Source: CAXBYZ01 sp043826085 (GTDB taxonomy: Bacteria; Patescibacteriota; Microgenomatia; UBA1400; CG1-02-47-37). Taken from it: a stretch of 32,972 nt of DNA. The translations under genes and the position numbers were made by a program. Where the stretch lies: the NCBI GenBank assembly GCA_043826085.1, contig JBDRQW010000012.1:1-32972 (forward strand). Direction: 5' to 3'. The notes under the pieces were generated by a model. The model was given only the letters and a program-made list of their open reading frames with translations. It was not told the DNA's origin and searched no databases. Positions 1-11,644 of the stretch are shown piece by piece. Position 1 is the stretch's first letter; each line of letters opens with the position of its first letter.

Positions 1-342
1 AATGATCTTGACCAACTTCTTAGTCAAGCCATCAAAGAAAAAATTCCTTCCAATTTTGAAGTTAGTCAAAATAGCGAAGTTGAAGTAGCCCCGGCTACTT
101 TAAATAAAGACAACACTGCCACTATTGAAGTTGCTTTCAAGGCAAAACTAATTCCAAAGATTGATTTTACTGACATCAAAAATAACCTAAAAGGAAAGTA
201 TCCAAACATTATCCAAGATTATTTAGCCACTTTACCAAGTTTTATCAAAGCCGATATTATTATTACTCCAAACTTGCCGGAGAAACTGAAAACCCTACCT
301 CGTATCACCAAAAATATTTTAATCGAACTCAAAATAAAATAA
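1..342 (+). CDS. C-terminal fragment of an uncharacterised, probably surface-associated protein
   Basis: Frame 1 is open from the first base to a TAA at 340-342, giving the last 113 residues of a protein whose start lies outside the window. The fragment has two similar-looking stretches built on LIPKIDFTDIK and a final segment ADIIITPNLPEKLKTLPR followed by an Ile/Lys-rich end. That pattern resembles the C-terminal part of Microgenomates proteins often annotated as baseplate J-like, but this is recalled family resemblance and not demonstrated. It lies 8 bases before the sortase gene in the same direction, so co-transcription is likely. Function unknown. Confidence 0.6.
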   Translation, partial: NDLDQLLSQAIKEKIPSNFEVSQNSEVEVAPATLNKDNTATIEVAFKAKLIPKIDFTDIKNNLKGKYPNIIQDYLATLPSFIKADIIITPNLPEKLKTLPRITKNILIELKIK

Positions 343-350
343 TCTAAAAT

Positions 351-1148
351 ATGAGTGTTGTCTATATTAAAGCCCCGATTCCAGATCCAAGAGTAACTGC
401 TCAAAATCAAAAACGCCTTCTTTTTTTCTTTAATTTAAAAAAATTAATTCCCACCATCATGATCACCGTTGGCGCTTCCCTTCTAATTTCTGTCGGCTAC
501 CCAATTGTTTCTTACGAACTAACCTTAACAAAAGATACCAAACGAACTCGATTTATCAGTCCGGTTCCAAAAGAATCTATTGCAGAATCAAAAGGTATAT
601 TAAGCCCAACCTCTCCTAATAATCCTCAAGTTTTAGCAGTTCAAACCCAGAATCAAGGTGCAACCGTTAACTACTCAAATATCAATAGCTGGTTTAATTT
701 TTCAAAACCTCAAATTTTTCTTTCTCCATCAAGAATTACTCACTACACTATAAGCATTCCCAGATTAAAAATTAGTAACGCCACTGTCACTATTGGTGGC
801 GACGACCTTGACGCCAGCTTAATTCATTATGGTGGCACTGCTTATCCGGGAGAAGCCGGCAACTCAGTTATTTTTGGTCATTCTGTTTTGCCTCAGTTTT
901 ACAATCCAAACTCTTATCGTTCAATTTTTTCTTTAATTCCTACCTTAGATAATGGCGATGAAATCTTTATCAGTTACGACGGCATTTCTTATAAGTATAT
1001 AGTTTATGATTACTACGAAGTAGCTCCGGATGAAGTTGATATTTTAGAACAACGTTACAATCAAAAAGAATTAACTTTAGTTACTTGCACTCCTCCCGGA
1101 ACTTACTGGCGTCGTGGCATAATTAAAGCCAGACTAAAAGAGATATGA
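351..1148 (+). CDS. Sortase family transpeptidase (class D/E-like)
   Basis: 265 residues. A short cytoplasmic basic N-terminus is followed by one membrane segment at about residues 33-55 (LIPTIMITVGASLLISVGYP), a Ser/Pro/Asn-rich linker to about residue 120, then a sortase beta-barrel. The catalytic set is visible: His177 in VIFGHSVLP, Cys246 in the exact TLxTC motif TLVTC, and Arg254/255 in WRRGIIKARL. Sortases cleave a sorting signal on secreted proteins and attach them to an amine acceptor at the cell surface. It follows a probable surface-protein gene by 8 bases and overlaps ruvX by 4 (ATGA). No Shine-Dalgarno is seen before the ATG. The exact class and the substrate cannot be read from this window. 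Confidence 0.9.
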   Translation: MSVVYIKAPIPDPRVTAQNQKRLLFFFNLKKLIPTIMITVGASLLISVGYPIVSYELTLTKDTKRTRFISPVPKESIAESKGILSPTSPNNPQVLAVQTQNQGATVNYSNINSWFNFSKPQIFLSPSRITHYTISIPRLKISNATVTIGGDDLDASLIHYGGTAYPGEAGNSVIFGHSVLPQFYNPNSYRSIFSLIPTLDNGDEIFISYDGISYKYIVYDYYEVAPDEVDILEQRYNQKELTLVTCTPPGTYWRRGIIKARLKEI

Positions 1149-1534
1149 ATCACCTTGGCATTGATTTTGGTTTAAAAAACATTGGCTTAAGTTTGGCCGA
1201 AGGTCCTTTAGCCTCTCCCTTAACCCAGAATTTTTATACTTCAGATGAAAAGATGTTTCAGTTTCTACTTCAATTAATTAAAGAGCACGAAATTGAAGTT
1301 TTAGTTATCGGTATCTCTGAAGGAAAATTAGCCACAAAAATAAAAATATTTGGAACCAGACTTAGTCAACTAACCAACCTTCCCGTCCACTATCAAGACG
1401 AGACTTTATCCAGTTACGAAGCCAAAATTAAGATGATCCAAGCTCATGCTCCCCAAAAAAAACGAAGGCTTGATCACAAAATTGCCGCTACAATAATTCT
1501 TCAATCTTATCTTGATGACTTGACCAATCACTGA
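1145..1534 (+). CDS. ruvX: RuvX/YqgF-family Holliday-junction resolvase-like nuclease
   Basis: 129 residues, close to the usual ~135-140. RNase H-fold landmarks are present: the first strand LGIDFGLKNIGLSLA (residues 4-18) carries the first acidic residue, the second strand is VLVIGIS (about 52-58), the DETLSS motif is at about 85-90, and LDHKIAATIILQSYLD (about 109-124) supplies the last Asp and the family-typical AA-IIL helix. The family acts on branched nucleic acids and, in E. coli, has been linked to 16S rRNA 5'-end processing. The start overlaps the sortase stop as ATGA, implying translational coupling. A promoter for the next gene lies in its last codons. Confidence 0.9.
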   Translation: MNHLGIDFGLKNIGLSLAEGPLASPLTQNFYTSDEKMFQFLLQLIKEHEIEVLVIGISEGKLATKIKIFGTRLSQLTNLPVHYQDETLSSYEAKIKMIQAHAPQKKRRLDHKIAATIILQSYLDDLTNH

Positions 1535-1540
1535 TATGAT
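1512..1540 (+). promoter_or_regulatory. Putative sigma-70-type promoter for the zinc-ribbon gene and mltG
   Basis: TTGATG (1512-1517) and TATGAT (1535-1540) are separated by 17 bases. They overlap the ruvX stop codon region. The predicted transcript start near 1547 leaves a short leader that includes a Shine-Dalgarno AAAGGAG before the ATG at 1576. Confidence 0.5.
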
Positions 1541-1575
1541 AAACTTATTAATGATCATTATAAAGGAGACTATAT

Positions 1576-1776
1576 ATGTTTAAAAACGTTATTGCACCTG
1601 TCCAAGCTTGGTTGCTTTCTCGTGGTCAATGTGTTGGTTGTGGCCAATCTTTAAAAGATGGCAAATCAACAAAATTAAATAATCAAAGAGAAAAAATTTC
1701 ATGTAAGTGTGGTCGTATCTTTGTTTATGAGTTAAAAACCAAAAAGTATCGCCGAGCCTTATTTGAAGAAGTTTAA
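1576..1776 (+). CDS. Small zinc-ribbon protein, function unknown
   Basis: 66 residues with a CxxC (Cys19, Cys22 in CVGCG) and a second knuckle CKCG (Cys43, Cys45), about 20 residues apart, which fits a zinc-ribbon. The C-terminus is basic (KTKKYRRALFEE). A clear Shine-Dalgarno AAAGGAG precedes the ATG, unlike most genes here. No enzyme domain is visible. It could bind RNA or serve as a regulatory or assembly factor, but nothing in the sequence decides this. It is followed 4 bases later by mltG, with which it probably shares a promoter. Confidence 0.7.
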   Translation: MFKNVIAPVQAWLLSRGQCVGCGQSLKDGKSTKLNNQREKISCKCGRIFVYELKTKKYRRALFEEV

Positions 1777-1780
1777 AGCA

Positions 1781-2716
1781 ATGTTTAAAAAATTTATTTC
1801 CCTTGGATTATTATTTTTGACAATTATTTTAATTACATGTTTTACTTGGTATCAATGGGTGATCAGACCCATTAACCCAAAAATAATTGACCCTCAAGTT
1901 TTTGTTATTCCTCAAGGTCAAGCCACCGGTACTATTGCTAAACGCTTAAAACAAGCCAACCTAATCAAATCAGATATTGCTTTTAAATTGCTCGTAGATC
2001 AAAAAAACTACTCAAATAAACTTCAAGCCGGAGACTTTAGATTGACCCCATCTATGGATCTTGAAACCATTATTGAATCTCTAACTCACGGTAGTTTGGA
2101 TTATTGGATAACTTTCCCGGAAGGCTTAAGAGTCGAACAAATTGCTGAATTATTATCAGAAAAAACTTCCAATTTTTCAAAAACTGAATTTATTGTGGCC
2201 GGAAAACCTTACGAAGGTCGGCTTTTCCCGGATACCTATTTAATTCCTGAAACCGCCTCTACTCAAGATATTGTCAATCTTTTAGTTGATACCTTTAATC
2301 AAAAAAGTCCAACGCAAGACGAAACCTTAATTATTCTAGCTAGTTTAATTGAAAGAGAAGCTAAGCATCAAGAAGATAGGCCAATAGTAGCCAGTGTTCT
2401 ACATAATCGCCTTGACATTAACATGCCTCTTCAGATAGATGCCACCGTTCAATATGTCTTAGGTAAACAAGGGGAATGGTGGCCAAATAACTTAACTTTT
2501 GAAGATTTAAAAACTCTTTCTCCTTATAATACCTATCAAAATGCCAGTTTACCCCCTGGACCAATCGCTAACCCGGGTTTAAATGCTCTAAAAGCCGCTG
2601 TCAATCCAGATACCACTGATTATTTATATTATATCTCCGATGAAAACGGCTACAATCATTATGCCAAAAATTTAGAAGGTCACAATGCCAATATTAAAAA
2701 ATATCTTTCCCCTTGA
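1781..2716 (+). CDS. mltG: Endolytic murein transglycosylase MltG (YceG-like)
   Basis: 311 residues from the ATG at 1781, 4 bases after the upstream stop; an in-frame TTG at 1763 would overlap the upstream gene and is less likely. An N-terminal membrane anchor (about residues 4-25, LGLLFLTIILITCFTWYQWV) is followed by a LysM-like region and the YceG catalytic domain. The hallmark ASLIEREAKHQEDRPIVASV contains the likely catalytic Glu191, followed by NRL and LQIDATVQYVLG. The C-terminal PYNTYQNASLPPGPIANPG motif is also family-typical. MltG cleaves nascent peptidoglycan at the membrane and helps set glycan strand length. The rpoB promoter -35 overlaps its stop codon. Confidence 0.93.
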   Translation: MFKKFISLGLLFLTIILITCFTWYQWVIRPINPKIIDPQVFVIPQGQATGTIAKRLKQANLIKSDIAFKLLVDQKNYSNKLQAGDFRLTPSMDLETIIESLTHGSLDYWITFPEGLRVEQIAELLSEKTSNFSKTEFIVAGKPYEGRLFPDTYLIPETASTQDIVNLLVDTFNQKSPTQDETLIILASLIEREAKHQEDRPIVASVLHNRLDINMPLQIDATVQYVLGKQGEWWPNNLTFEDLKTLSPYNTYQNASLPPGPIANPGLNALKAAVNPDTTDYLYYISDENGYNHYAKNLEGHNANIKKYLSP

Positions 2717-2740
2717 CTTTCCCTAGTAATCTGTTAGTAT
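2713..2740 (+). promoter_or_regulatory. Strong promoter of the rpoB-rpoC-rpsL-rpsG operon
   Basis: TTGACT (2713-2718), a 16-base spacer and TAGTAT (2735-2740) with an extended -10 TG one base upstream (2732-2733). The -35 overlaps the mltG stop codon. The predicted start near 2747 gives a leader of about 170 nt before the rpoB ATG. Confidence 0.65.
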
Positions 2741-2750
2741 ACTCTAATCG

Positions 2751-2768
2751 TAGCCTGTTATCAGGCTA
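2751..2768 (+). promoter_or_regulatory. 5'-end hairpin of the rpoB leader
   Basis: TAGCCTG, loop TTAT, CAGGCTA: a perfect 7-bp stem a few bases after the predicted transcript start. It may stabilise the mRNA 5' end. Further down, CACTTTTT (2795-2802) can pair either with AAAAAGT at 2806-2812 or with AAAAAGTG at 2823-2830, which are mutually exclusive folds. Confidence 0.45.
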
Positions 2769-2827
2769 GCTTTTGTTCGTCCATTTCTTAATTACACTTT
2801 TTATCAAAAAGTCATTAAAGGAAAAAA

Positions 2828-2863
2828 GTGATTTACATTTATAACCTTAACATTTTTATTTAG
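2828..2863 (+). other. Possible 11-codon leader peptide in the rpoB leader
   Basis: A GTG at 2828 preceded by AAAGGA (2817-2822, 5-base spacing) opens a reading frame MIYIYNLNIFI ending at TAG 2861-2863, 17 bases before the terminator-like hairpin. Position and Shine-Dalgarno suggest a leader peptide that could couple ribosome movement to the terminator. A chance mini-ORF cannot be excluded. Confidence 0.25.
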
Positions 2864-2879
2864 TTTTTAAATTCAAACA

Positions 2880-2912
2880 AACGGGTTAGTCACCCGTTTT
2901 TTCTGTTTTTTT
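2880..2912 (+). terminator. Intrinsic-terminator-like attenuator directly before rpoB
   Basis: Stem AACGGGT (2880-2886), loop TAGTC, ACCCGTT (2892-2898), overlapping and followed by T-rich sequence: six T (2897-2902), CTG, then seven T (2906-2912). The rpoB ATG is at 2918. Because it lies downstream of the operon promoter and just before the gene, it is more likely an attenuator of rpoBC than an end-of-operon terminator for mltG, although it could do both. No strong antiterminator pairing was found. Confidence 0.65.
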
Positions 2913-2917
2913 AAGTC

Positions 2918-5900
2918 ATGTCAAAAAAATCTAAACGAATCAATTGGAAAACCCAACCAAAAAACCTTCCGGAGCTTGATCTCCTTAAGGTTCAAAAAGA
3001 ATCTTACCAATGGTTCATGTCCAAAGGTATCACTGAAGCTATTAAAAGTATTTCTCCAATTAACGATTTTACCGGTAAAAATTGGCAACTAGAATTTGAT
3101 GACCATTTAGTTGGGGTTTCCAAAAGATCTCCAGAAGTTGCTAAAGAAAAAGGTTTAACTTACGACGTACCCATAAGGGTTAAAGCCAAATTAACCAATC
3201 TTCAAACCGGAGAGACCACTAAGCAAGAAGTTTTTTTGGGTGACATTCCTCAAATGACTAATATTGGCACTTTTATTATCAACGGTATCGAAAGAGCAGT
3301 TGTAAGTCAACTCGTTCGTTCACCGGGAGTATTTTTTTCCGGCACCATGGACCCGTCCACCGGTCGCAATCTTTACCAAGCAGAATTAAGACCATTAAGA
3401 GGTTCGTGGCTTGAAATAAATATTTCTAGATACAATACCATCACCGTTAAAATCGACAAACACCGAAAAATATCAGCTACCACCCTTCTTCGAGCAATTC
3501 AACCAACTACAGACGAAGAAATTATCAACCTTTTTAAGGATGTAGATACCGATCAAAAACACCCTTTTATCTTTTCAACTCTAGAAAAAGATCCTACTAA
3601 AACCCACGAAGAAGCTTTAATCGAAATTTACCAAAAAATGAGACCTGGTGAGCCAGCAATTATCGAAAATGCCAAAGACCTACTTCATAAAATGTTTTTC
3701 GATCCTCGTCGCTACGATCTTGGTGACGTTGGCCGTTATAAACTTAACCGACGTTTAAAGTTAGATGTTCCCGCTGACACCAGCGTTCTGACAAGAGATG
3801 ACATCATTGCCTCTATAAAGTACCTAATTGCCCTTCAAAACGGTCAAGGTAAGGTCGACGACATCGACTCTCTTTCTAACCGAAGGGTAAGACGAGTGGG
3901 TGAGTTAGTTGCCACCACTTCTTTCAGACTTGGTTTACTACGATTAGAGAGGTCAATTAGAGAAAAAATGAGTCTTTCAAAGGCAGATATTGAAATTACA
4001 CCCAGCTTATTGGTTAATCCTCGACCGGTTATTGCCGCTGTTTCAGACTTTTTTAGAAGAAATCGCTTATCTACTATTCTAGATCAAACCAATCCTTTGG
4101 CTGAAATTGACAATTTAAGAAGACTTTCAGTTATGGGTCCAGGTGGAGTTACCAGGGAAAGAGCTAGTTTCTCCATGCGTGATATCAATGCTAGTCAGTA
4201 TGGTCGTATCTGTCCAGTTAGATCTCCAGAGGGACCTAACATCGGCCTAGTTACTTACCTTGCTCTATATGCTCGCGTTAATCCCTTTGGGTTTTTAGAA
4301 ACACCTTACAGAAAAGTAATCAAGGAAATCAAAGAGACAAAAACAAATATTAAAGTTACTGATGAAATTGTTTACTTGTCTTCAGATGAAGAAGAAAATC
4401 ACTACATTACTCACGCCGAAATTAATTTAGATAAAAATGGATACATAGTAGATCAATGGATTCCAGCTCGTTATCAAACAGAGTATATCGAAGTTAATAG
4501 TAAGCAAATTGAATTTGCTGATGTTGTTCCTCACCAAGTGGTTGGTACTTCAGCATCCTTAATTCCTTTTATAGCCCATGATGAAGCTAATCGTGCCCTC
4601 ATGGGCACACACATGCAATGTCAGGCAGTGCCTTTAGTTAAACCAGACTCTCCAATTGTTGGTACTGGAATGGAAAAAATAGTAGCTCAAGCCATGAATC
4701 GAGTTATTAAATCACTAACTTTTGGAATAGTAACTTACGTTGATTCAAAAGAGGTTATAATTAAATCATCTAGCAAAGATATTAAAAATATTACAGAAAC
4801 TCTTCCAAATTTTGTATCTATTTCCAAAAACGAACTTCATTATCAAATTTCCAAGTTTTTAAGAACCACTCAGTCTACTTGTTACTCTCAGACACCTTTA
4901 GTTTCTGTTGGAGATAAGGTAAAAGAGGGAGACTTAATTATTGATGGCCCTGCTTGTGACAATGGAGAGTTATCTTTAGGTCAAAATTTAATTATTGCTT
5001 ATATGAGTTTCGAAGGCTTGGATTATGAAGACGCTATTATTATTTCAGATCGTTTAGTTAAAGAAGACATTTTAACCTCCATAATGATAAACGAATACGA
5101 AGCTAAAGTAATGGATACCAAATTGGGAGCAGAAGAGCTAACCAGAGATATTCCCAATGTTGGTGAGACCGAGCTAGCTAATCTTGGAGAGGATGGTATT
5201 GTTGTTGTAGGTTCACAAGTAGAGCCAAACGATATTTTAATTGGTAAAATTGCCCCCAAAGGCGAAACTGAGCTTACCGCAGAAGAAAGATTACTAAGAG
5301 CTATCTTTGGAGAAAAAGCTCGTGAAGTCCGAGACACCTCCCTTAGAGTTCCTCACGGAGAAGCCGGTACTGTGATTAATATTAAAACTTTCGATCGCGA
5401 AAAAGGTGATGAACTTGACCCTGGAGTCATTAAAAAAGTAAAAGTTCAAGTTGCTCAAATGAGGAAAATCCTAACTGGAGATAAATTAGCCGGTCGCCAT
5501 GGAAACAAGGGAGTTATCTCAAAAATAATTCCAACAGCTGACATGCCCTACTTTGAAGATGGCACTCCGGTTGACATTATCATTTCTTCATTATCAGTTC
5601 TGGCTCGTATGAATTTAGGCCAACTTTTAGAAGCTCAGCTAGCTTGGGCTACAAAAAAATTAGGATATAAAGTTGCCCTTCCGGTTTTTGAGCATGTCAA
5701 AGAAGAAGTTGTTCAAAAAGAATTGGAAAAAGCCAATCTTCCCATAGACGGAAAAGTTAAGCTTTTTGATGGTCGTACCGGTGAAGCCTTCGAGGAGAAA
5801 GTTGCCGTTGGTGTTGCTTATATTCTTAAACTGATTCACATGGTCGAAGATAAAATCCACGCTCGTTCAACTGGTCCATATTCTCTAGTTACTCAACAAC

Positions 5901-6195
5901 CTTTAGGGGGTAAGGCTCAAATGGGAGGTCAGCGTTTAGGGGAAATGGAGGTTTGGGCTTTAGAAGCGCATCGGGCCGCTCACACTCTTCAAGAAATGTT
6001 AACCATAAAATCAGATGACGTTGTTGGTAGAGCCAAAGCCTTTGAAGCTATTGTTAAGAGCCTTGATATTCCCGAGGCCACTGTTCCAGAGTCTTTCAGG
6101 GTTTTAGTTAAAGAGTTAAACAGTTTAAGTTTAAATATCATTCCTGGAGCAGTTATTGATGACCTTAAAGAAGATGAAGATAATGATTTAGACAT

Positions 6196-6199
<4 letters not shown>
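2918..6199 (+). CDS. rpoB: RNA polymerase beta subunit
   Basis: 1093 residues, a compact beta lacking the large E. coli lineage insertions. Ordered landmarks: N-terminal KVQKESYQWF, SQLVRSPGVFFSG in the lobe region, the rifampicin-pocket region at 383-410, RSPEGPNIGL, GRHGNKGVIS (from residue 859, catalytic-cleft lysine region), and the C-terminal GGQRLGEMEVWALEAHRAAH clamp segment. It ends in an acidic tail DDLKEDEDNDLD. With alpha and beta' it forms the core polymerase. The pocket has Thr386, Asn399 and Met406 at positions equivalent to E. coli Gln513, His526 and Leu533, which may reduce rifampicin binding (inference). It overlaps rpoC by 4 bases. Confidence 0.99.
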
Positions 6200-9876
<3,677 letters not shown>

Positions 9877-9880
9877 TTAT

Positions 9881-10366
9881 ATGCCAACCATTAACCAACT
9901 TGTTAAAAACAAAAGAAGATCTAAGCCAAAAAGAATCAAGGCCACTGCTTTAAGAAAATCGCTTAATTTAATAACCAGAAGAATAACTCCCACCACCAAT
10001 CCCCAAAAAAGAGGTGTCTGCACTGTTGTTAAAACCATGACTCCGAAAAAACCAAATTCCGCACTTCGTAAAGTTGCCAGAGTCAGGTTAAGTAACAAAC
10101 AAGAAGTTACCGCTTATATTCCGGGAGAAGGTCATGATTTGGCCGAACACTCTATTGTTTTAGTTAGGGGAGGTCGTGTTAAAGATTTACCTGGTGTAAA
10201 ATACCATATTATTAGAGGAAAATATGACTCATCCGGAGTAGAAAATCGAAAATCTTCAAGATCAAAATATGGTACCAAATCAAGTGGTGTCGCTACAGTC
10301 GTTACAGGTTCATCTGCTGATAAGCCTACAGATGATAAACCGACAGAGGACAAGAAAGTAGAATAA
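9881..10366 (+). CDS. rpsL: 30S ribosomal protein S12 with C-terminal tail
   Basis: 161 residues against a usual ~124. The decoding-centre loops TPKKPNSALRKVARVRL and GRVKDLPGVKYHIIRGKYD are present with the conserved lysines, so the streptomycin-related Lys positions look wild-type. After the normal end (SRSKYGTK) comes a Ser/Thr/Asp/Lys-rich tail of about 35 residues with a degenerate DKPT repeat (ADKPTDDKPTEDKK). No palindrome is visible there, unlike several other tails in this window. It starts 4 bases after rpoC with no Shine-Dalgarno and is followed 5 bases later by rpsG. Confidence 0.98.
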   Translation: MPTINQLVKNKRRSKPKRIKATALRKSLNLITRRITPTTNPQKRGVCTVVKTMTPKKPNSALRKVARVRLSNKQEVTAYIPGEGHDLAEHSIVLVRGGRVKDLPGVKYHIIRGKYDSSGVENRKSSRSKYGTKSSGVATVVTGSSADKPTDDKPTEDKKVE

Positions 10367-10371
10367 TCATT

Positions 10372-10851
10372 ATGCCAAGAACAGGAAGAGTAAATAAACG
10401 AATTACCAAACCAGACCCGGTTTATGATAATAAATTGGTTGCTAAAATAATCAACAAAATTATGTATAGTGGCAAAAAATCAATTGCCCAAAAACATGTC
10501 TACCAAGCTCTAGATCTCGTCAAAGAACAAACCAAAGAAGATCCAATTATTGCCTTACGCCAAGCCATTGATAATGCCAAACCAACTATGGAAGTTAGAT
10601 CCAGAAGAGTTGGTGGTGCTTCCTATCAAGTTCCTATGCCTGTTAGGGGAGAAAGAAGAGAATCTTTGGCCATTCGTTGGATTATTGATGCCGCCAGAAA
10701 AAGACCAAACTCTCAATATCATCACTTTTACCAAAAACTGGCCGCTGAACTTACCGATGCCCTAAAAAATCAAGGTGGTGCAGTTGACAAAAAAACTCAA
10801 GCTCACAAAGTCGCCGAATCCAACAAAGCCTTCTCCCACTTCCGCTGGTAG
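10372..10851 (+). CDS. rpsG: 30S ribosomal protein S7
   Basis: 159 residues, near the family length. Family signatures: N-terminal MPRTGRVNKRITKPDPVYD, MEVRSRRVGGASYQVPMPV and RWIIDAARKRP, and the C-terminal KKTQAHKVAESNKAFSHFRW. S7 nucleates assembly of the 30S head and contacts the E-site tRNA. Its TAG stop lies inside the arm of a 17-bp palindrome of the RAYT-linked family, which begins at 10848. In most bacteria fusA follows directly; here about 1.9 kb of accessory DNA intervenes. Confidence 0.98.
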   Translation: MPRTGRVNKRITKPDPVYDNKLVAKIINKIMYSGKKSIAQKHVYQALDLVKEQTKEDPIIALRQAIDNAKPTMEVRSRRVGGASYQVPMPVRGERRESLAIRWIIDAARKRPNSQYHHFYQKLAAELTDALKNQGGAVDKKTQAHKVAESNKAFSHFRW

Positions 10852-10882
10852 TACCTTCAGGGAGACTCCCTGAAGGTACTAC
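10848..10882. repeat. RAYT-linked palindrome copy 1 (REP-like), overlapping the rpsG stop
   Basis: GTAGTACCTTCAGGGAG, a central A, then its exact reverse complement: a 17-bp stem. The core matches three more copies around and inside the transposase gene. The centre base is A on the + strand while the other three have T, so this copy is inverted relative to them. No T-tract follows, so it is not a typical intrinsic terminator, although such a stem could protect mRNA 3' ends. Confidence 0.85.
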
Positions 10883-10885
10883 AAT

Positions 10886-11560
10886 TCAAATATCCAAAAC
10901 CACATTCTTAATTCTAATTATATCACTTTCATCAGTTTCTTCAACAAAATTCTTATAAGAATTTCTCGAGTTAATTTTAGAAAAATAGCTTAATATTTCA
11001 TCAGTATTTACCCATGACTGTTTAAATAAACCCAAGTAATTTGCATAACTAGAGTACCTATAATCCTCTAAAAAACCTTCAGGGAGTCTCCCTGAAGGTG
11101 CAAGATCAGTAGGATTTCTATGAATATATTTTGATAAATAAATATATTGCTCTTCAGAAGTAATTTCAACAGCCTTATACGTTCCTTGAAATAATGGTCC
11201 AACTCTTTTATATTTCCGATTAAAATACATAGAATACTTAGTTGCCAAAGAGCGCATAAAATAATTCATTGACATTTCCTCTTTTTGGAAAATGAATAGA
11301 TGAAAATGGTTGGGCATTAAACAATAAGCCATCAATTTTATTGTTTCGGCATGGTTCTTCAACTGTCGAGATGGAGCTACCTTCAGGGAGTCTCCCTGTA
11401 GGTCGAGTGTCTTTGGTAAGGATAAATATAACTTTAAATATCCTAAAAAAGTTTTGTAATCATCAACGGTCTTAAAAATATCACCCTTTGCCACTCCACG
11501 ATTATATATATGATAATATGTATTTTCTTTGTATTCCTTCAACGAATTCTTTGGAGGCAT
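10886..11560 (-). CDS. REP-associated tyrosine transposase (RAYT, Y1/IS200-like HUH superfamily)
   Basis: 224 residues from the ATG at 11558-11560; an upstream in-frame TTG lies within a palindrome and is less likely. N-terminal YYHIYNRG, the HUH metal-binding motif in LMPNHFHLF (His85, His87), the tyrosine helix region TKYSMYFNRKY (Tyr109 or Tyr112) and GPLFQGTYKA plus KYIHRNP define the family. These enzymes nick single-stranded REP hairpins and are usually single-copy domesticated transposases. Two of the four palindromes lie inside the coding sequence and are translated, as LQGDSLKV (about residues 54-61) and as APSGRLPEG (about 154-162), in different frames. It interrupts the str operon in reverse orientation, and its stop lies 3 bases from the terminal palindrome. 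Confidence 0.88.
   Translation of the reverse strand: MPPKNSLKEYKENTYYHIYNRGVAKGDIFKTVDDYKTFLGYLKLYLSLPKTLDLQGDSLKVAPSRQLKNHAETIKLMAYCLMPNHFHLFIFQKEEMSMNYFMRSLATKYSMYFNRKYKRVGPLFQGTYKAVEITSEEQYIYLSKYIHRNPTDLAPSGRLPEGFLEDYRYSSYANYLGLFKQSWVNTDEILSYFSKINSRNSYKNFVEETDESDIIRIKNVVLDI
11075..11099. repeat. RAYT-linked palindrome copy 2, inside the transposase gene
   Basis: ACCTTCAGGGAG, centre T, CTCCCTGAAGGT: a perfect 12-bp stem. On the minus strand it is read in frame as APSGRLPEG, between the conserved YIHRNP motif and the C-terminal region of the transposase, so the insertion is tolerated near a conserved block. Confidence 0.9.
11379..11403. repeat. RAYT-linked palindrome copy 3, inside the transposase gene
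   Basis: ACCTTCAGGGAG, centre T, CTCCCTGTAGGT: a 12-bp stem with one mismatch. It is read on the minus strand as LQGDSLKV, in a different frame from copy 2, about 25 residues upstream of the HUH motif. Confidence 0.88.
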
Positions 11561-11573
11561 AAATTTAGTATAC

Positions 11574-11598
11574 ACCTTCAGGGAGTCTCCCTGAAGGT
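11574..11598. repeat. RAYT-linked palindrome copy 4, upstream of the transposase
   Basis: ACCTTCAGGGAG, centre T, CTCCCTGAAGGT: a perfect 12-bp stem ending 14 bases before the chosen ATG (on the minus strand). Together with the oppositely oriented copy at 10848-10882 it brackets the gene, the arrangement expected of a RAYT with flanking REP sequences. Confidence 0.88.
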
Positions 11599-11644
11599 TC
11601 AATATTATTTTGCTTTTCTCTCCAAGAAATATTAAACTTAGTTA

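Noticed and set aside
5023..6195. Several minus-strand ORFs of 66-104 codons inside rpoB
   Set aside because: They lie wholly within a strongly conserved gene on the other strand and encode no recognisable protein.
10848..10882. Palindrome after rpsG as an intrinsic terminator
   Set aside because: There is no T-tract on either strand after the stem; it matches the transposase-linked repeats instead.
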